A stretch of 18,787 nt of DNA, taken from Hyphomicrobium_A sp035517115 (GTDB taxonomy: Bacteria > Pseudomonadota > Alphaproteobacteria > Rhizobiales > Hyphomicrobiaceae). The stretch is from positions 1 to 18,787 of the forward strand of contig DATIZL010000091.1 in NCBI GenBank assembly GCA_035517115.1. The letters run 5' to 3'. The notes beneath the pieces are model-generated. The model made no database searches. It had not been told where the DNA came from and saw only the letters and a list, made by a program, of their open reading frames with translations. Below are positions 8,470 to 16,698 of the stretch, one piece after another. Every line of letters starts with the position of its first letter. The first letter of the stretch is position 1. The translations under genes and the position numbers were made by a program.

Positions 8470-9464
8470 TCCGACTTCTCGTAGCGCTCCGCGTCGAGGC
8501 CCAACAGATCCCAGGTCTTTTTCATGTGCTCGGGCAGCGGCGCCGTCACGTCGATCTTGCCCCCCGTATATGGGTGCGGCAGCACGAGGCGGCGCGCGTG
8601 CAGGTGCAGCTTGTGCTCGATCTGCTCGGCCGGCATGCCCTTGTCGCCGCCGTACTTGTTGTCGCCCACGATGGGGTGGCCGATCAGCGCCATGTGGGCG
8701 CGCAGCTGGTGCTGGCGCCCCGTCACGGGCTTCAACGACACCCACGCGGCCTTGCTCGCGACGCGGTCGATCACGGAGTAGTGGGTGGTGGCGTGCATGG
8801 CCTCGGCCTGCTCGCCCGGCAGCGCCTTGCGCACGCGGTCGCCTTCGGGGCCCGCGGCCTTGACCAAGGGGGCCTCGACCTTGCCCTGGTGGGGCTTCGG
8901 CACGCCCTTGACGAGGGCCCAATAGGTTTTGGCGGCCGCGCGCGTCTGGAAGATGCGTCCGAGCTTGGCGGCGGCGTCCCGGTGCTTGGCGACGAGCAGG
9001 ACGCCGGTGGTGTCCCGGTCGAGCCGGTGCACGAGGCGCGGGCGCTCGCCGAAGCGGTCGGCCATGCCGGCGAGCATGCCGTCGATGTGGCGCTTGGTGC
9101 CGGTTCCGCCCTGCACGGCAAGGCCGAACGGCTTATTGAGGACGAGCACGTGCTCGTCCTCGTAGAGGATCATGCGCTCGATGCGGTCGCGGTCGGCCTT
9201 GGAGAGCCCGAGCGGCGGCTTGACGCTCGGCGCGGGCTTCTTCTCCTCGCGCACGATCCTGGGAACGCGGATTTGCGCCCCCGCCTCCAACCGCGCGTTC
9301 GCCTCGACGCGGCGGCTGTCGACGCGGATCTGCCCCGTGCGCAGCAGCTTCTGCAGGTAGGAGTAGCCGACCTCGGGGAAGTGAATCTTGAACCAGCGGT
9401 CGAGGCGGACCCCCGCCTCGCTGCCTTTCACCTCGATGGTTTCGACGGGTCCGCTCATGGGCAT
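8466..9464 (-). CDS. rluC: RluA-family 23S rRNA pseudouridine synthase (RluC-like)
   Basis: This 332-residue enzyme has an N-terminal S4 RNA-binding domain (residues about 18-70: VRLDRWFKIHFPEVGYSYLQ, then VDSRRVEANARL) and a RluA-type catalytic domain. The latter has VLNKPFGLAVQGG at about 108-120, the catalytic HRLDRDTTG at 146-154 with Asp149, KTYWALVKG, and a PVTGRQHQLRAH motif. It isomerises specific uridines in 23S rRNA; the S4 domain and length favour RluC, but RluD-type specificity cannot be excluded. It heads a three-gene set with 4-base overlaps. The start could be 9464 or the ATG at 9458; neither has a strong ribosome-binding site. Predicted location is cytoplasm. Confidence 0.93.
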   Translation of the reverse strand: MPMSGPVETIEVKGSEAGVRLDRWFKIHFPEVGYSYLQKLLRTGQIRVDSRRVEANARLEAGAQIRVPRIVREEKKPAPSVKPPLGLSKADRDRIERMILYEDEHVLVLNKPFGLAVQGGTGTKRHIDGMLAGMADRFGERPRLVHRLDRDTTGVLLVAKHRDAAAKLGRIFQTRAAAKTYWALVKGVPKPHQGKVEAPLVKAAGPEGDRVRKALPGEQAEAMHATTHYSVIDRVASKAAWVSLKPVTGRQHQLRAHMALIGHPIVGDNKYGGDKGMPAEQIEHKLHLHARRLVLPHPYTGGKIDVTAPLPEHMKKTWDLLGLDAERYEKSE

Positions 9465-9532
9465 GGCCTACGCCGTGCGAAGGCGCCCGTAAAGAGCGGC
9501 GCACGGCGGCCGCAGACGCGAGCGTAAACGGA

Positions 9533-9757
9533 TTAGGTCGTCTGCCGCCCGCCGGCAACGGCCCAGCCGACGAGCCAACCCACGAGCAGGGCCACCACGT
9601 TGGTCCCGATGAAGGTCAGCATGTGCAGGTTCTCGGCATCATCCGAGCTTTCGAAGGTCTCGTGCGCCACCACCCAGTCGGCGACGCTCGAGCTCAGGAA
9701 GACGGCGGCGAGCCCCGCGACGATGATGGCAAAGACCATGGCAACGACGTAGCGCAT
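9533..9757 (-). CDS. 74-residue two-helix membrane protein next to the Tae4-like gene
   Basis: This encodes 74 residues from an ATG with AAGGGA six bases upstream. A first apolar helix at about 4-21 could also act as an uncleaved signal anchor. A polar, acidic segment (AHETFESSDDAENLHM, residues 31-46) is followed by a second helix at about 47-69 containing WLVGWAVAGG. Both ends would face the same side, with the acidic loop on the other, most likely periplasmic. It begins 26 bases after the Tae4-like amidase stop and is probably translated from the same message. I recognise no family. A protective (immunity-like) role is possible from position alone, but it does not look like the usual secreted Tai4 protein. 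Confidence 0.75.
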   Translation of the reverse strand: MRYVVAMVFAIIVAGLAAVFLSSSVADWVVAHETFESSDDAENLHMLTFIGTNVVALLVGWLVGWAVAGGRQTT

Positions 9758-9783
9758 CCCTGTTCCCTTTTGGCTCGATGGGC

Positions 9784-10329
9784 CTATTTCACTTCCCAGA
9801 ACCAGATCTCGGCCGCGTTCGCATAGTTCGAATAGTAGCCGAGCCAAGAAAACCATTCGAGCAGCCACTTGGCCGAGGAGCGGTAGCCGTTCCACACATC
9901 GATATGGTCGCCGGTCGGCCGCCCGCTGTCGGTGGTGCGCTTCCAGTAGTCCTGGAAGTAGACAATGCCGGTGCGCCCGAACAGCTTCGGATAGTAGTGC
10001 GCGGTCTCCGTGCCGGTGATCTTCTCGACCGCGGCGACGCCGGGAATGGAGGCGTGCGCCAGCGAGTTGGCGAGCTGGGTTGCATTGATGAAGTGCATGT
10101 CCGCGCTCGGATGCACCGAGCAGGTCGAGCAGCCGCCGAGCTGACGCTCCTCGACCCCCGCGCGGCGCAGAGCGACGCCCATGCGGATGGCGCACTGGTT
10201 GTGGAAGACCGGGAACCCCAGCGGAATGTGCTCGCCTTCGAGATTGACGAGATCGTGCGGGGCGATGCACGGCGTGGAGACCGACTCGTTGATCGGATGC
10301 CCGCGCCACAGATCGATGAACTTGACCAT
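9784..10329 (-). CDS. Tae4-like peptidoglycan amidase (type VI effector family)
   Basis: This encodes 181 residues with no signal peptide, starting five bases after GAGGGG. The region FHNQCAIRMGVALRRAGV (residues 42-59) matches the Tae4 (NlpC/P60-like) catalytic-cysteine motif NQCAIRMG, making Cys46 the nucleophile. GDHIDVWNGYR at 140-150 supplies the expected histidine (His142) in an HID-W-N context. A second cysteine pair (Cys67, Cys70) lies in GGCSTCSVHPS. Tae4 enzymes cut the peptide crosslinks of peptidoglycan and are delivered to rivals by type VI secretion, paired with a Tai4 immunity protein. No type VI structural gene or Tai4-like protein is visible here. A housekeeping or phage-derived wall hydrolase is an alternative. 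Confidence 0.82.
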   Translation of the reverse strand: MVKFIDLWRGHPINESVSTPCIAPHDLVNLEGEHIPLGFPVFHNQCAIRMGVALRRAGVEERQLGGCSTCSVHPSADMHFINATQLANSLAHASIPGVAAVEKITGTETAHYYPKLFGRTGIVYFQDYWKRTTDSGRPTGDHIDVWNGYRSSAKWLLEWFSWLGYYSNYANAAEIWFWEVK

Positions 10330-10366
10330 CGCTGCCCCTCAAAGCCGCCCGGTACCTGCCGCCGCC

Positions 10367-10395
10367 AGTATAGGAGGGAGAGGCAAGACCGTGAA
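10367..10395 (-). promoter_or_regulatory. Sigma70-type promoter for the Tae4-like gene
   Basis: The minus strand reads TTCACG, a 17-base spacer, then TATACT, a near-consensus -10 element. It lies in the gap after rarA, with a predicted start about 30 bases before the ATG at 10329. This suggests the amidase and the membrane protein gene are transcribed independently of rarA. Confidence 0.5.
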
Positions 10396-10439
10396 GCCGC
10401 GCGCTCTGTGATCGATTTACGACAAGATATCTCGCGGCC

Positions 10440-11762
10440 TCACGAGCGCTTGCCGCCGCGCTCGCGGCGCAGCTTCGCCCAGTGCTCGAGCCGCTTCTTG
10501 AGCTCGGCCTCGTAGCCGTGGCCGGCCGGATCGTAGAACTGCAGGCGCTCGGTCATCTCGTCGGGGAAATAGTTCTGGCCCGAGAACGCCTCCTCCTCGT
10601 GGTGGTCGTAGGCATAGCCCGCGCCGTAGCCCTCCTGCTTCATGAGCTTCGTCGGCGCGTTGAGAATGATCTTCGGCGGCATCAGGCTGCCGTGCTCCTT
10701 CGCCGCGCGCCGGGACGCGTTGTAGGCCACGTAGCCGGCGTTGGATTTGGGCGCGGTCGCCAGATAGATCGTGACCTGCGCCAGCGCCAGCTCGCCCTCG
10801 GGGCTGCCGAGGAAGTCGTACACGTCCTTGGCCGCGAGCGCCTGCACGACAGCCTGCGGGTCGGCGAGCCCGATGTCCTCGATCGCCATGCGCACGAGCC
10901 GGCGCGCGAGGTAAAGCGGGTCCTCGCCGCCGTCGAGCATGCGCGCGAGCCAGTAGAGCGCGGCGTCCGGGTCCGAGCCGCGCACGGATTTGTGCAGGGC
11001 CGAGATGAGGTTGTAGTGCCCTTCGCGCGATTTGTCGTAGAGCGGCGCGCGACGCTGCACCAGCGTGGTGAGGGTGGCGCGGTCGAGCGGTGCCGCACCC
11101 GGTTTCACCGCCGCGAACACCTCGTCCGCCAAATTGATCACGGCACGGCCGTCGCCGTCGGCGAGCGCGAGCAGGGCCTCGCGCGCGTCCTTGTCGAGCG
11201 GAAGCGCTCGCTTCTCGGCGTGTTCGGCGCGGGAGAGCAGCTCGCCCAGCGCGGCCTCATCGAGCCGGTTGAACACGAGCACGGAGGCACGGCTCAGCAA
11301 CGCGCCGTTGAGCTCGAAGGACGGGTTCTCGGTCGTCGCGCCGACGAGCGTGATCGTCCCGTCCTCCATGTGCGGCAGGAAGCTGTCCTGCTGGGCGCGG
11401 TTGAAGCGGTGGATCTCGTCGATGAACAGCAGCGTCCCCCTGCCCTGCTCGCGCCGCGCCTTGGCGCGGTCGAAGGCCTTGCGCAGGTCCTGCACGCCCG
11501 AGAAGATCGCCGAAAGCTGCTCGAACTCGAGCTTGGTCTCGTTGGCCAGGAGGCGCGCCACCGTCGTCTTGCCGGACCCGGGCGGGCCCCACAGGATGAG
11601 GCTCGGCAGCCGGCCGCTGGCGAGCATCCGCGTCAGCGTGCCGTCGGGCCCGACGAGCTGCTCCTGACCGACAACCTCGGAAAGCTTGGTCGGCCGCAGC
11701 CGGTCGGCGAGCGGGCGGGGTGCGCCCTTCTCCAGGCCGGCTGCCTCGAACAGCGTCGCCAA
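10440..11762 (-). CDS. rarA: Replication-associated recombination AAA+ ATPase RarA (MgsA)
   Basis: This 440-residue protein has the family's usual length and order. The N-terminal PLADRLRPTKLSEVVGQEQL is followed by Walker A GPPGSGKTT at 59-67, Walker B LLFIDEIHRF at 111-120, and the sensor region GATTENPSFELN. The C-terminal tetramerisation domain includes SVRGSDPDAALYWLARMLDG, IYLATAPKSNA and the conserved PTKLMKQEGYGAGYAYDH. RarA is a clamp-loader-like ATPase acting at stalled replication forks with RecA and SSB in the cytoplasm. It starts 6 bases after the DegP-type protease stop, so the two share a message; this pairing is common in alphaproteobacteria. Confidence 0.96.
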   Translation of the reverse strand: MATLFEAAGLEKGAPRPLADRLRPTKLSEVVGQEQLVGPDGTLTRMLASGRLPSLILWGPPGSGKTTVARLLANETKLEFEQLSAIFSGVQDLRKAFDRAKARREQGRGTLLFIDEIHRFNRAQQDSFLPHMEDGTITLVGATTENPSFELNGALLSRASVLVFNRLDEAALGELLSRAEHAEKRALPLDKDAREALLALADGDGRAVINLADEVFAAVKPGAAPLDRATLTTLVQRRAPLYDKSREGHYNLISALHKSVRGSDPDAALYWLARMLDGGEDPLYLARRLVRMAIEDIGLADPQAVVQALAAKDVYDFLGSPEGELALAQVTIYLATAPKSNAGYVAYNASRRAAKEHGSLMPPKIILNAPTKLMKQEGYGAGYAYDHHEEEAFSGQNYFPDEMTERLQFYDPAGHGYEAELKKRLEHWAKLRRERGGKRS

Positions 11763-11768
11763 TGCCTT

Positions 11769-13202
11769 CTATCCCGCTAGCTGGAACTGCAGCACGCGCT
11801 CGCCCCGCTTGATGACGAGCTCCCAGACCCGCTGGGGCGTGCGTGTGATCTCATCGAGGACGACGACGTCGGTGATCTTAGTCTTGCCAACCTGCAAAAT
11901 GACGTCGCCCGGCTGGAACAGGCGCGCGGCCACGCCCTCCTTGCGCACCGCCACGATGACGACGCCCGCGCTATCCTGCAAGCCGAACTCGTCGGCCACG
12001 CTCGGCAGGATGTTGGAGACGCGCGCGCCGTCGAAGGGATTGTTGCCGGAGAGATTGCGCACGTCGTCCTTGCCTGGCTTGGGCGCCGACACAAGCTCGA
12101 CATCGATCTCCATGGGCTGCTTGGTGCGGATGATGCCGAGACGGCTGGTATTGCCGACCCCCTTCGTCGTCAGACGGTAGTGCACGGAGTGCGCGTCGCC
12201 CACCTCGAACCCGTCCACGCGGACGATCACGTCGCCGAGCTGCAGGCCGGCGCGCGCGGCGGGGCCGCTTTTCGACAGGCTGGTGACGACGGCTCCCGAG
12301 ATGCGCTCGATGCCGAGGTTTTCAGCGAGATCGCGGGTGACGGTCTCGATCTGCGCCCCGAGCCAAGGCCGCTCGATCTTGCGGCCCGCCATGGCGTTGT
12401 CGGCGACGAGGCGCACGAGGTTCGAGGGAATGGCGAAGCCGATGCCGACGGAGCCGCCCGTCTGCGAGAAGATCATCGTGTTGATGCCGACGAGCTTGCC
12501 CTGCATGTCGACGAGCGCTCCGCCGGAGTTGCCGGGGTTGATGGCGGCGTCCGTCTGCAGGAAGACCTGGGTATCCGACTGTGCCATCTCGGTCCGCGTC
12601 AGCGCCGAGATGATGCCGCTGGTGACGGTCTGGCCGACGCCGAACGGGTTGCCGATGGCGAGCACCACGTCGCCCACCTCGATCTCGTCGGAGTTGGAGA
12701 ACTCGATGAACGGGAAGGCGCCCTCGTGGCTGTCGATCTTTAGGACCGCGAGGTCGGTCTTGTCGTCCTGGACGACCACACGGGCGTCGAACTCGCGCTT
12801 GTCCGCCAGCGCCACCCGGATCTGCGTGTCGGTGCCGCCTTTGACCACGTGCGTGTTGGTCACGATGACGCCGTCGGGGCTGATGATGACGCCGGAGCCG
12901 AGCGAGCTCTGTACCCGCTCGCGCGGGATGCCGAAGCCCTGGCCGAACATGCGGAAGATCGGGTCATTGGCGAACGGCGAGTCGATCGTTTGCACGCGCG
13001 AGCGCACGTAGACGTTGACCACCGCGGGGGCCGCCCTGCGCACGATGGGCGCATACGAGTACTGCAGCGCCGGGCGTGACGGAGGCGGCTCTCGCTGCTG
13101 CGCCTGCGCGTCGAGGCTCACGACGGCCAAACAGGCGCTACCGAGAGCGGCGAACGCGACGCACGCAAGAAAGCGGGGCAGGCGGATCATCATGGTGAGC
13201 AT
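11769..13202 (-). CDS. DegP/DegQ (HtrA) family periplasmic serine protease
   Basis: This encodes 477 residues with an N-terminal signal peptide (hydrophobic core FLACVAFAALGSACLAVVSL, cleavage near DAQAQ). The trypsin-like domain carries the full triad: His118 in TNTHVV, Asp150 in KTDLAVLK and Ser226 in NPGNSGGALV. PDZ1 spans about 280-370 (RPWLGAQIE, then GPAARAGLQLGDVIVRVDG) and a second, shorter PDZ about 390-475 (GVAARLFQPGDVILQVG). It degrades or refolds damaged envelope proteins. The start could be 13202 or the ATGs at 13193 and 13190; the last gives the tidiest signal peptide. It is co-transcribed with rarA. Whether to call it DegP or DegQ cannot be settled from the sequence. Confidence 0.95.
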   Translation of the reverse strand: MLTMMIRLPRFLACVAFAALGSACLAVVSLDAQAQQREPPPSRPALQYSYAPIVRRAAPAVVNVYVRSRVQTIDSPFANDPIFRMFGQGFGIPRERVQSSLGSGVIISPDGVIVTNTHVVKGGTDTQIRVALADKREFDARVVVQDDKTDLAVLKIDSHEGAFPFIEFSNSDEIEVGDVVLAIGNPFGVGQTVTSGIISALTRTEMAQSDTQVFLQTDAAINPGNSGGALVDMQGKLVGINTMIFSQTGGSVGIGFAIPSNLVRLVADNAMAGRKIERPWLGAQIETVTRDLAENLGIERISGAVVTSLSKSGPAARAGLQLGDVIVRVDGFEVGDAHSVHYRLTTKGVGNTSRLGIIRTKQPMEIDVELVSAPKPGKDDVRNLSGNNPFDGARVSNILPSVADEFGLQDSAGVVIVAVRKEGVAARLFQPGDVILQVGKTKITDVVVLDEITRTPQRVWELVIKRGERVLQFQLAG

Positions 13203-13333
13203 TCCAACGCGAAAGTGGCGGCCGACGCCGCGCGTCTTGGGGCCCTCTATACGGCAGCCAAAGGGCCGGAGAAAGCCTCAGCCTAGGGCGGCGGGAAAAG
13301 TGTGGCAAAGCGCCCGCGGCCCGAATTTGCGCC

Positions 13334-14362
13334 TCAGATCACGCCCAGCTCCCTGAGGCTCAGCGCCGCCGACCGCACGGCTTCCTGCGCCGAGCGGAAG
13401 CTTTGCCCGAGCACGGTCCGGGCCTGAGCGTTGGAGATGGGGCGCGGATGCCCGAGGTCGGGCAGCACGGCTTTGAGGCGCTTGTCGAAAAGGGCAACGA
13501 TGCGCACCGTGATGTCGCGCAGCTCGCGGCGCGGAACCTTGCCCTTGAGATCGGGAAGGGTATCCGCAAGGACCTGTCCCACCTCGACGAGACGCATGAA
13601 GCCGTTGGCGGTGAGGAAGCGCTTGCCCGCCGCCTCGGTCTTGGTCATCGCCAGCGCATGCGTCGCCGCCACGTCGCGCACGTCGCTGATGGGGAAGCCG
13701 ACCCTTGGCGCCGCCGGATAGGCGCGCTTCGCCATCATCCTGATGACCTCGTGCGAGGTGGAGATGTCGGTATCGGTCGCCGGGCCGAGCACGATCGCCG
13801 GGTTGACCGTTGCGAGCTCGGGTGCGCGTGGCTCGCTCTTCAAAAACTCCCAGGCTGCCCGCTCCGCGAGCGCCTTCGACCGAATGTAGGTGGTGATGTC
13901 GGGCCGCTCCGGGTTGGTCCAGTCGGCCTCCGTGAAGACACGGCCCTGCGGCGCCTCGGGCCACGGCAGCGTGACAGCGACGACCGAGGACGTCATGACG
14001 ACGCGCTTGACCCCGGCCTGCGTCGCAGCCTTCAGCACGCGCAGCACGCCTTCGCGCGCGGGGCGGATCACCTCGTCGGGGTCGCGCGGCTCGCGCAGCG
14101 GAAACGGCGAGGCGATGTGCATCACGTAGGTGCAGCCCTCCATCGCGCGGCCCCAACCATCGTCGCGCAACAGATCGGCGCTGACGAAGTCCACGCCGCT
14201 CGCGTCGGCGCCCGCCCGGGCCACGCTCTTGCGAACGGCGTCGGCGCGGTTCATGTCGCGCAAAGTGCCTTTGACGGCGAAGTCGCGGCGCAGGAGCTCG
14301 GCGATGCAGTGCTTGGCGATGAAGCCCGACGCACCCGTAACGAGGACCGTCCCAGCGGACAT
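13334..14362 (-). CDS. NAD(P)-dependent epimerase/reductase (dihydroflavonol 4-reductase-like, extended SDR)
   Basis: This encodes 342 residues from the ATG at 14362, with AGGGAG six bases upstream; the frame from 14407 adds an unlikely 15 residues. The Rossmann motif VLVTGASGFIAKH is at about residues 6-18. MHIASPF is at 81-87, as in the dihydroflavonol reductase group. Catalytic Ser125/Ser126 lie in VVMTSSVVAV and Tyr159/Lys163 in YIRSK. VNPAIVLGP is also typical. It reduces a carbonyl or interconverts a sugar or small molecule in the cytoplasm; the substrate is unknown. It lies between rplQ and the DegP-type gene, a slot I would expect to be short in relatives, so it may be a lineage-specific insertion. 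Confidence 0.9.
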   Translation of the reverse strand: MSAGTVLVTGASGFIAKHCIAELLRRDFAVKGTLRDMNRADAVRKSVARAGADASGVDFVSADLLRDDGWGRAMEGCTYVMHIASPFPLREPRDPDEVIRPAREGVLRVLKAATQAGVKRVVMTSSVVAVTLPWPEAPQGRVFTEADWTNPERPDITTYIRSKALAERAAWEFLKSEPRAPELATVNPAIVLGPATDTDISTSHEVIRMMAKRAYPAAPRVGFPISDVRDVAATHALAMTKTEAAGKRFLTANGFMRLVEVGQVLADTLPDLKGKVPRRELRDITVRIVALFDKRLKAVLPDLGHPRPISNAQARTVLGQSFRSAQEAVRSAALSLRELGVI

Positions 14363-14458
14363 GAGCTTCTCCCTTTCAGGCCGCGCCGCGCTTATGAGGC
14401 CATGCAAGGCCCGCGGTCACGGGAGAGAGGATTAGCGCCCCGGCCGAACGAGCGCCAG

Positions 14459-14491
14459 CTCCCGCGGGCGCCGGCGAGCGAACCGCGGGAG
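14459..14491 (-). terminator. Strong hairpin between rplQ and the epimerase gene (possible terminator)
   Basis: A perfect 9-bp inverted repeat, CTCCCGCGG and CCGCGGGAG, encloses a 15-base GC-rich loop. It lies about 40 bases past the rplQ stop. No T tract follows on either strand, so it may be a pause or mRNA-stabilising structure, or a Rho-assisted end to the ribosomal operon, rather than a classic intrinsic terminator. Confidence 0.4.
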
Positions 14492-14532
14492 TTGACTGTC
14501 AAAAGGGAAGCGAAGGCCCTCGATGGCCGTTA

Positions 14533-14958
14533 TCAGGCCTCGGCCTTCTCCGCCTGCGCCGCCTCGTGACGCTCGCGGTCCTCTTTACCCTTAATTGAGG
14601 TATCGCGATCGACGAGCTCGATCACTGCGCGGGGGGCGCTGTCGCCATAGCGGAAGCCCGCCTTCAAGACGCGCGTATAGCCACCGGCCCGGTTCTTGTA
14701 GCGCGGGGCAAGCGTGTCGAAGAGCTTCTTGACCATGTCATCGTCCCGCAGCCGGCTCGCCGCAAGCCGCCGCGAGTTCAAATCGCCGCGCTTGGCGAGC
14801 GTGATGTACTTGTCCATCACGCGCTTCAAGTCCTTGGCCTTGGGAAGCGTCGTCACGATCTGCTCGTGACGGATGAGCGCCGCCGCCATGTTGGAGAACA
14901 TGGCCTGGCGATGCCCGCTGTCGCGGCTGAAGCGCCGCCCCAGCTTACGATGCATCAT
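14533..14958 (-). CDS. rplQ: 50S ribosomal protein L17
   Basis: This encodes 141 residues with the L17 signature: MHRKLGRRFSRDSGHRQAMF at the start, NMAAALIRHEQIVTTLPKAK, then LRRVMDKYITLAKRGD-like helix residues and the conserved AGGYTRVLKAGFRYGDSAP near residue 105. The C-terminal tail is charged and rich in Glu and Ala, as in alphaproteobacteria. L17 is a structural component at the base of the large subunit near the exit tunnel. It is the last gene of the alpha operon here. AAAGGG lies seven bases upstream of the first of two adjacent ATGs. The gap to rpoA holds an unusual heptamer palindrome. Confidence 0.98.
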   Translation of the reverse strand: MMHRKLGRRFSRDSGHRQAMFSNMAAALIRHEQIVTTLPKAKDLKRVMDKYITLAKRGDLNSRRLAASRLRDDDMVKKLFDTLAPRYKNRAGGYTRVLKAGFRYGDSAPRAVIELVDRDTSIKGKEDRERHEAAQAEKAEA

Positions 14959-15010
14959 TGTCTTACCCTTTCGTTGTCGAGTGACGAGGTTCTATGGCCT
15001 CGCCTTGTTG

Positions 15011-15069
15011 GGCATCTGGCAACCGGCAGCAGGCAACAGCGCAATTTTCGCTGCCCGTTGCCCGCTGCC
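15011..15069 (-). repeat. Palindromic element of 7-base units between rpoA and rplQ
   Basis: Directly after the rpoA stop codon, the minus strand carries three tandem heptamers of form GGCARCG (15069-15049). A short AT-containing centre follows, then four heptamers ending in TGCC: TGTTGCC, TGCTGCC, GGTTGCC and AGATGCC (15038-15011). The outer arms GGCAGCGGGCAAC and GTTGCCTGCTGCC pair over 13 bp with one G-U pair, and an inner CAGCG/CGCTG pair closes a 7-base loop. This resembles small intergenic repetitive elements rather than a simple terminator, because no T tract follows. It would form a stable structure in the rpoA-rplQ mRNA. Confidence 0.7.
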
Positions 15070-16095
<1,026 letters not shown>

Positions 16096-16117
16096 GGGGG
16101 GCCTCGCTTAGCGTCAT

Positions 16118-16144
16118 GCCTGCGCCCAGAAAAGCGGCGCAGGC
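16118..16144 (-). other. 9-bp hairpin in the rpsK-rpoA gap
   Basis: A perfect inverted repeat GCCTGCGCC/GGCGCAGGC with a 9-base loop lies about 23 bases upstream of the rpoA GTG start. No T tract follows. It could tune rpoA translation or mRNA processing between rpsK and rpoA. Confidence 0.5.
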
Positions 16145-16191
16145 GCATCAGATTGAAGTCTCGTACGGCCGCCCTAATACGCGACCGCTCT

Positions 16192-16208
16192 GCGCCGGAA
16201 GCCGGCGC
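16192..16208 (-). other. 7-bp hairpin just after the rpsK stop
   Basis: GCGCCGG and CCGGCGC are separated by only three bases and lie six bases past the rpsK stop codon. The loop is very tight, so in practice the stem is probably shorter. It may act as a 3'-end stabiliser or weak pause site; there is no T tract. Confidence 0.35.
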
Positions 16209-16214
16209 CTTGGA

Positions 16215-16619
16215 TCAAACGCGCCGGCGCTTGCGGGGCCGGCAGCCGTTGTGCGGAATGGGCGTCACATCGCGGATGGAGGTGATCTGGAAACCGACGG
16301 ACTGCAGCGCGCGCAGCGCCGACTCGCGGCCCGAGCCCGGACCGCAGACCTCGACCTCGAGGATCTTCATGCCGTGCTCCATCGCCTTCTTGCCGGCATC
16401 CTCGGCCGCGACCTGAGCCGCGTAGGGCGTCGACTTGCGCGAGCCCTTGAAACCCTTGGTGCCGGACGACGACCAGGCGATGGTGTTGCCCTGCGCGTCG
16501 GTTATGGTGATCATCGTGTTGTTGAACGAGGCGTTGACGTGCGCCACGCCCGACGTGATGTTCTTCTTCTCGCGACGGCGTACCTTCTGGGCGCGCGGCG
16601 CTGCTTGCTCTTTAGCCAT
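16215..16619 (-). CDS. rpsK: 30S ribosomal protein S11
   Basis: This encodes 134 residues. The S11 core is unmistakable: GVAHVNASFNNTMITITDAQ, then GNTIAWSSSGTKGFKGSRKS, TPYAAQVAAEDAGKKAMEHG, VCGPGSGRESALRALQ and the terminal DVTPIPHNGCRPRKRRRV. The N-terminal extension (residues 2-18, basic) is usual in alphaproteobacteria. S11 lies on the platform of the small subunit near the mRNA exit. AGGAG is nine bases before the ATG. It follows rpsM by 79 bases in the same operon. Confidence 0.98.
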   Translation of the reverse strand: MAKEQAAPRAQKVRRREKKNITSGVAHVNASFNNTMITITDAQGNTIAWSSSGTKGFKGSRKSTPYAAQVAAEDAGKKAMEHGMKILEVEVCGPGSGRESALRALQSVGFQITSIRDVTPIPHNGCRPRKRRRV

Positions 16620-16698
16620 TCGTCAACTCTCCTGCGGGCCGCGCACGCGCCGGCCCCTTGTGCATGATCGAAAGCGGCTCCCGACCGCTCTCGAGGAA

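Noticed and set aside
10482..11780. A 432-codon plus-strand open frame
   Set aside because: It is fully antisense to rarA and has no recognisable motif.
13203..13333. Possible promoter with TATAGA upstream of the DegP-type gene
   Set aside because: No credible -35 element or heat-shock or extracytoplasmic sigma motif was found at proper spacing.
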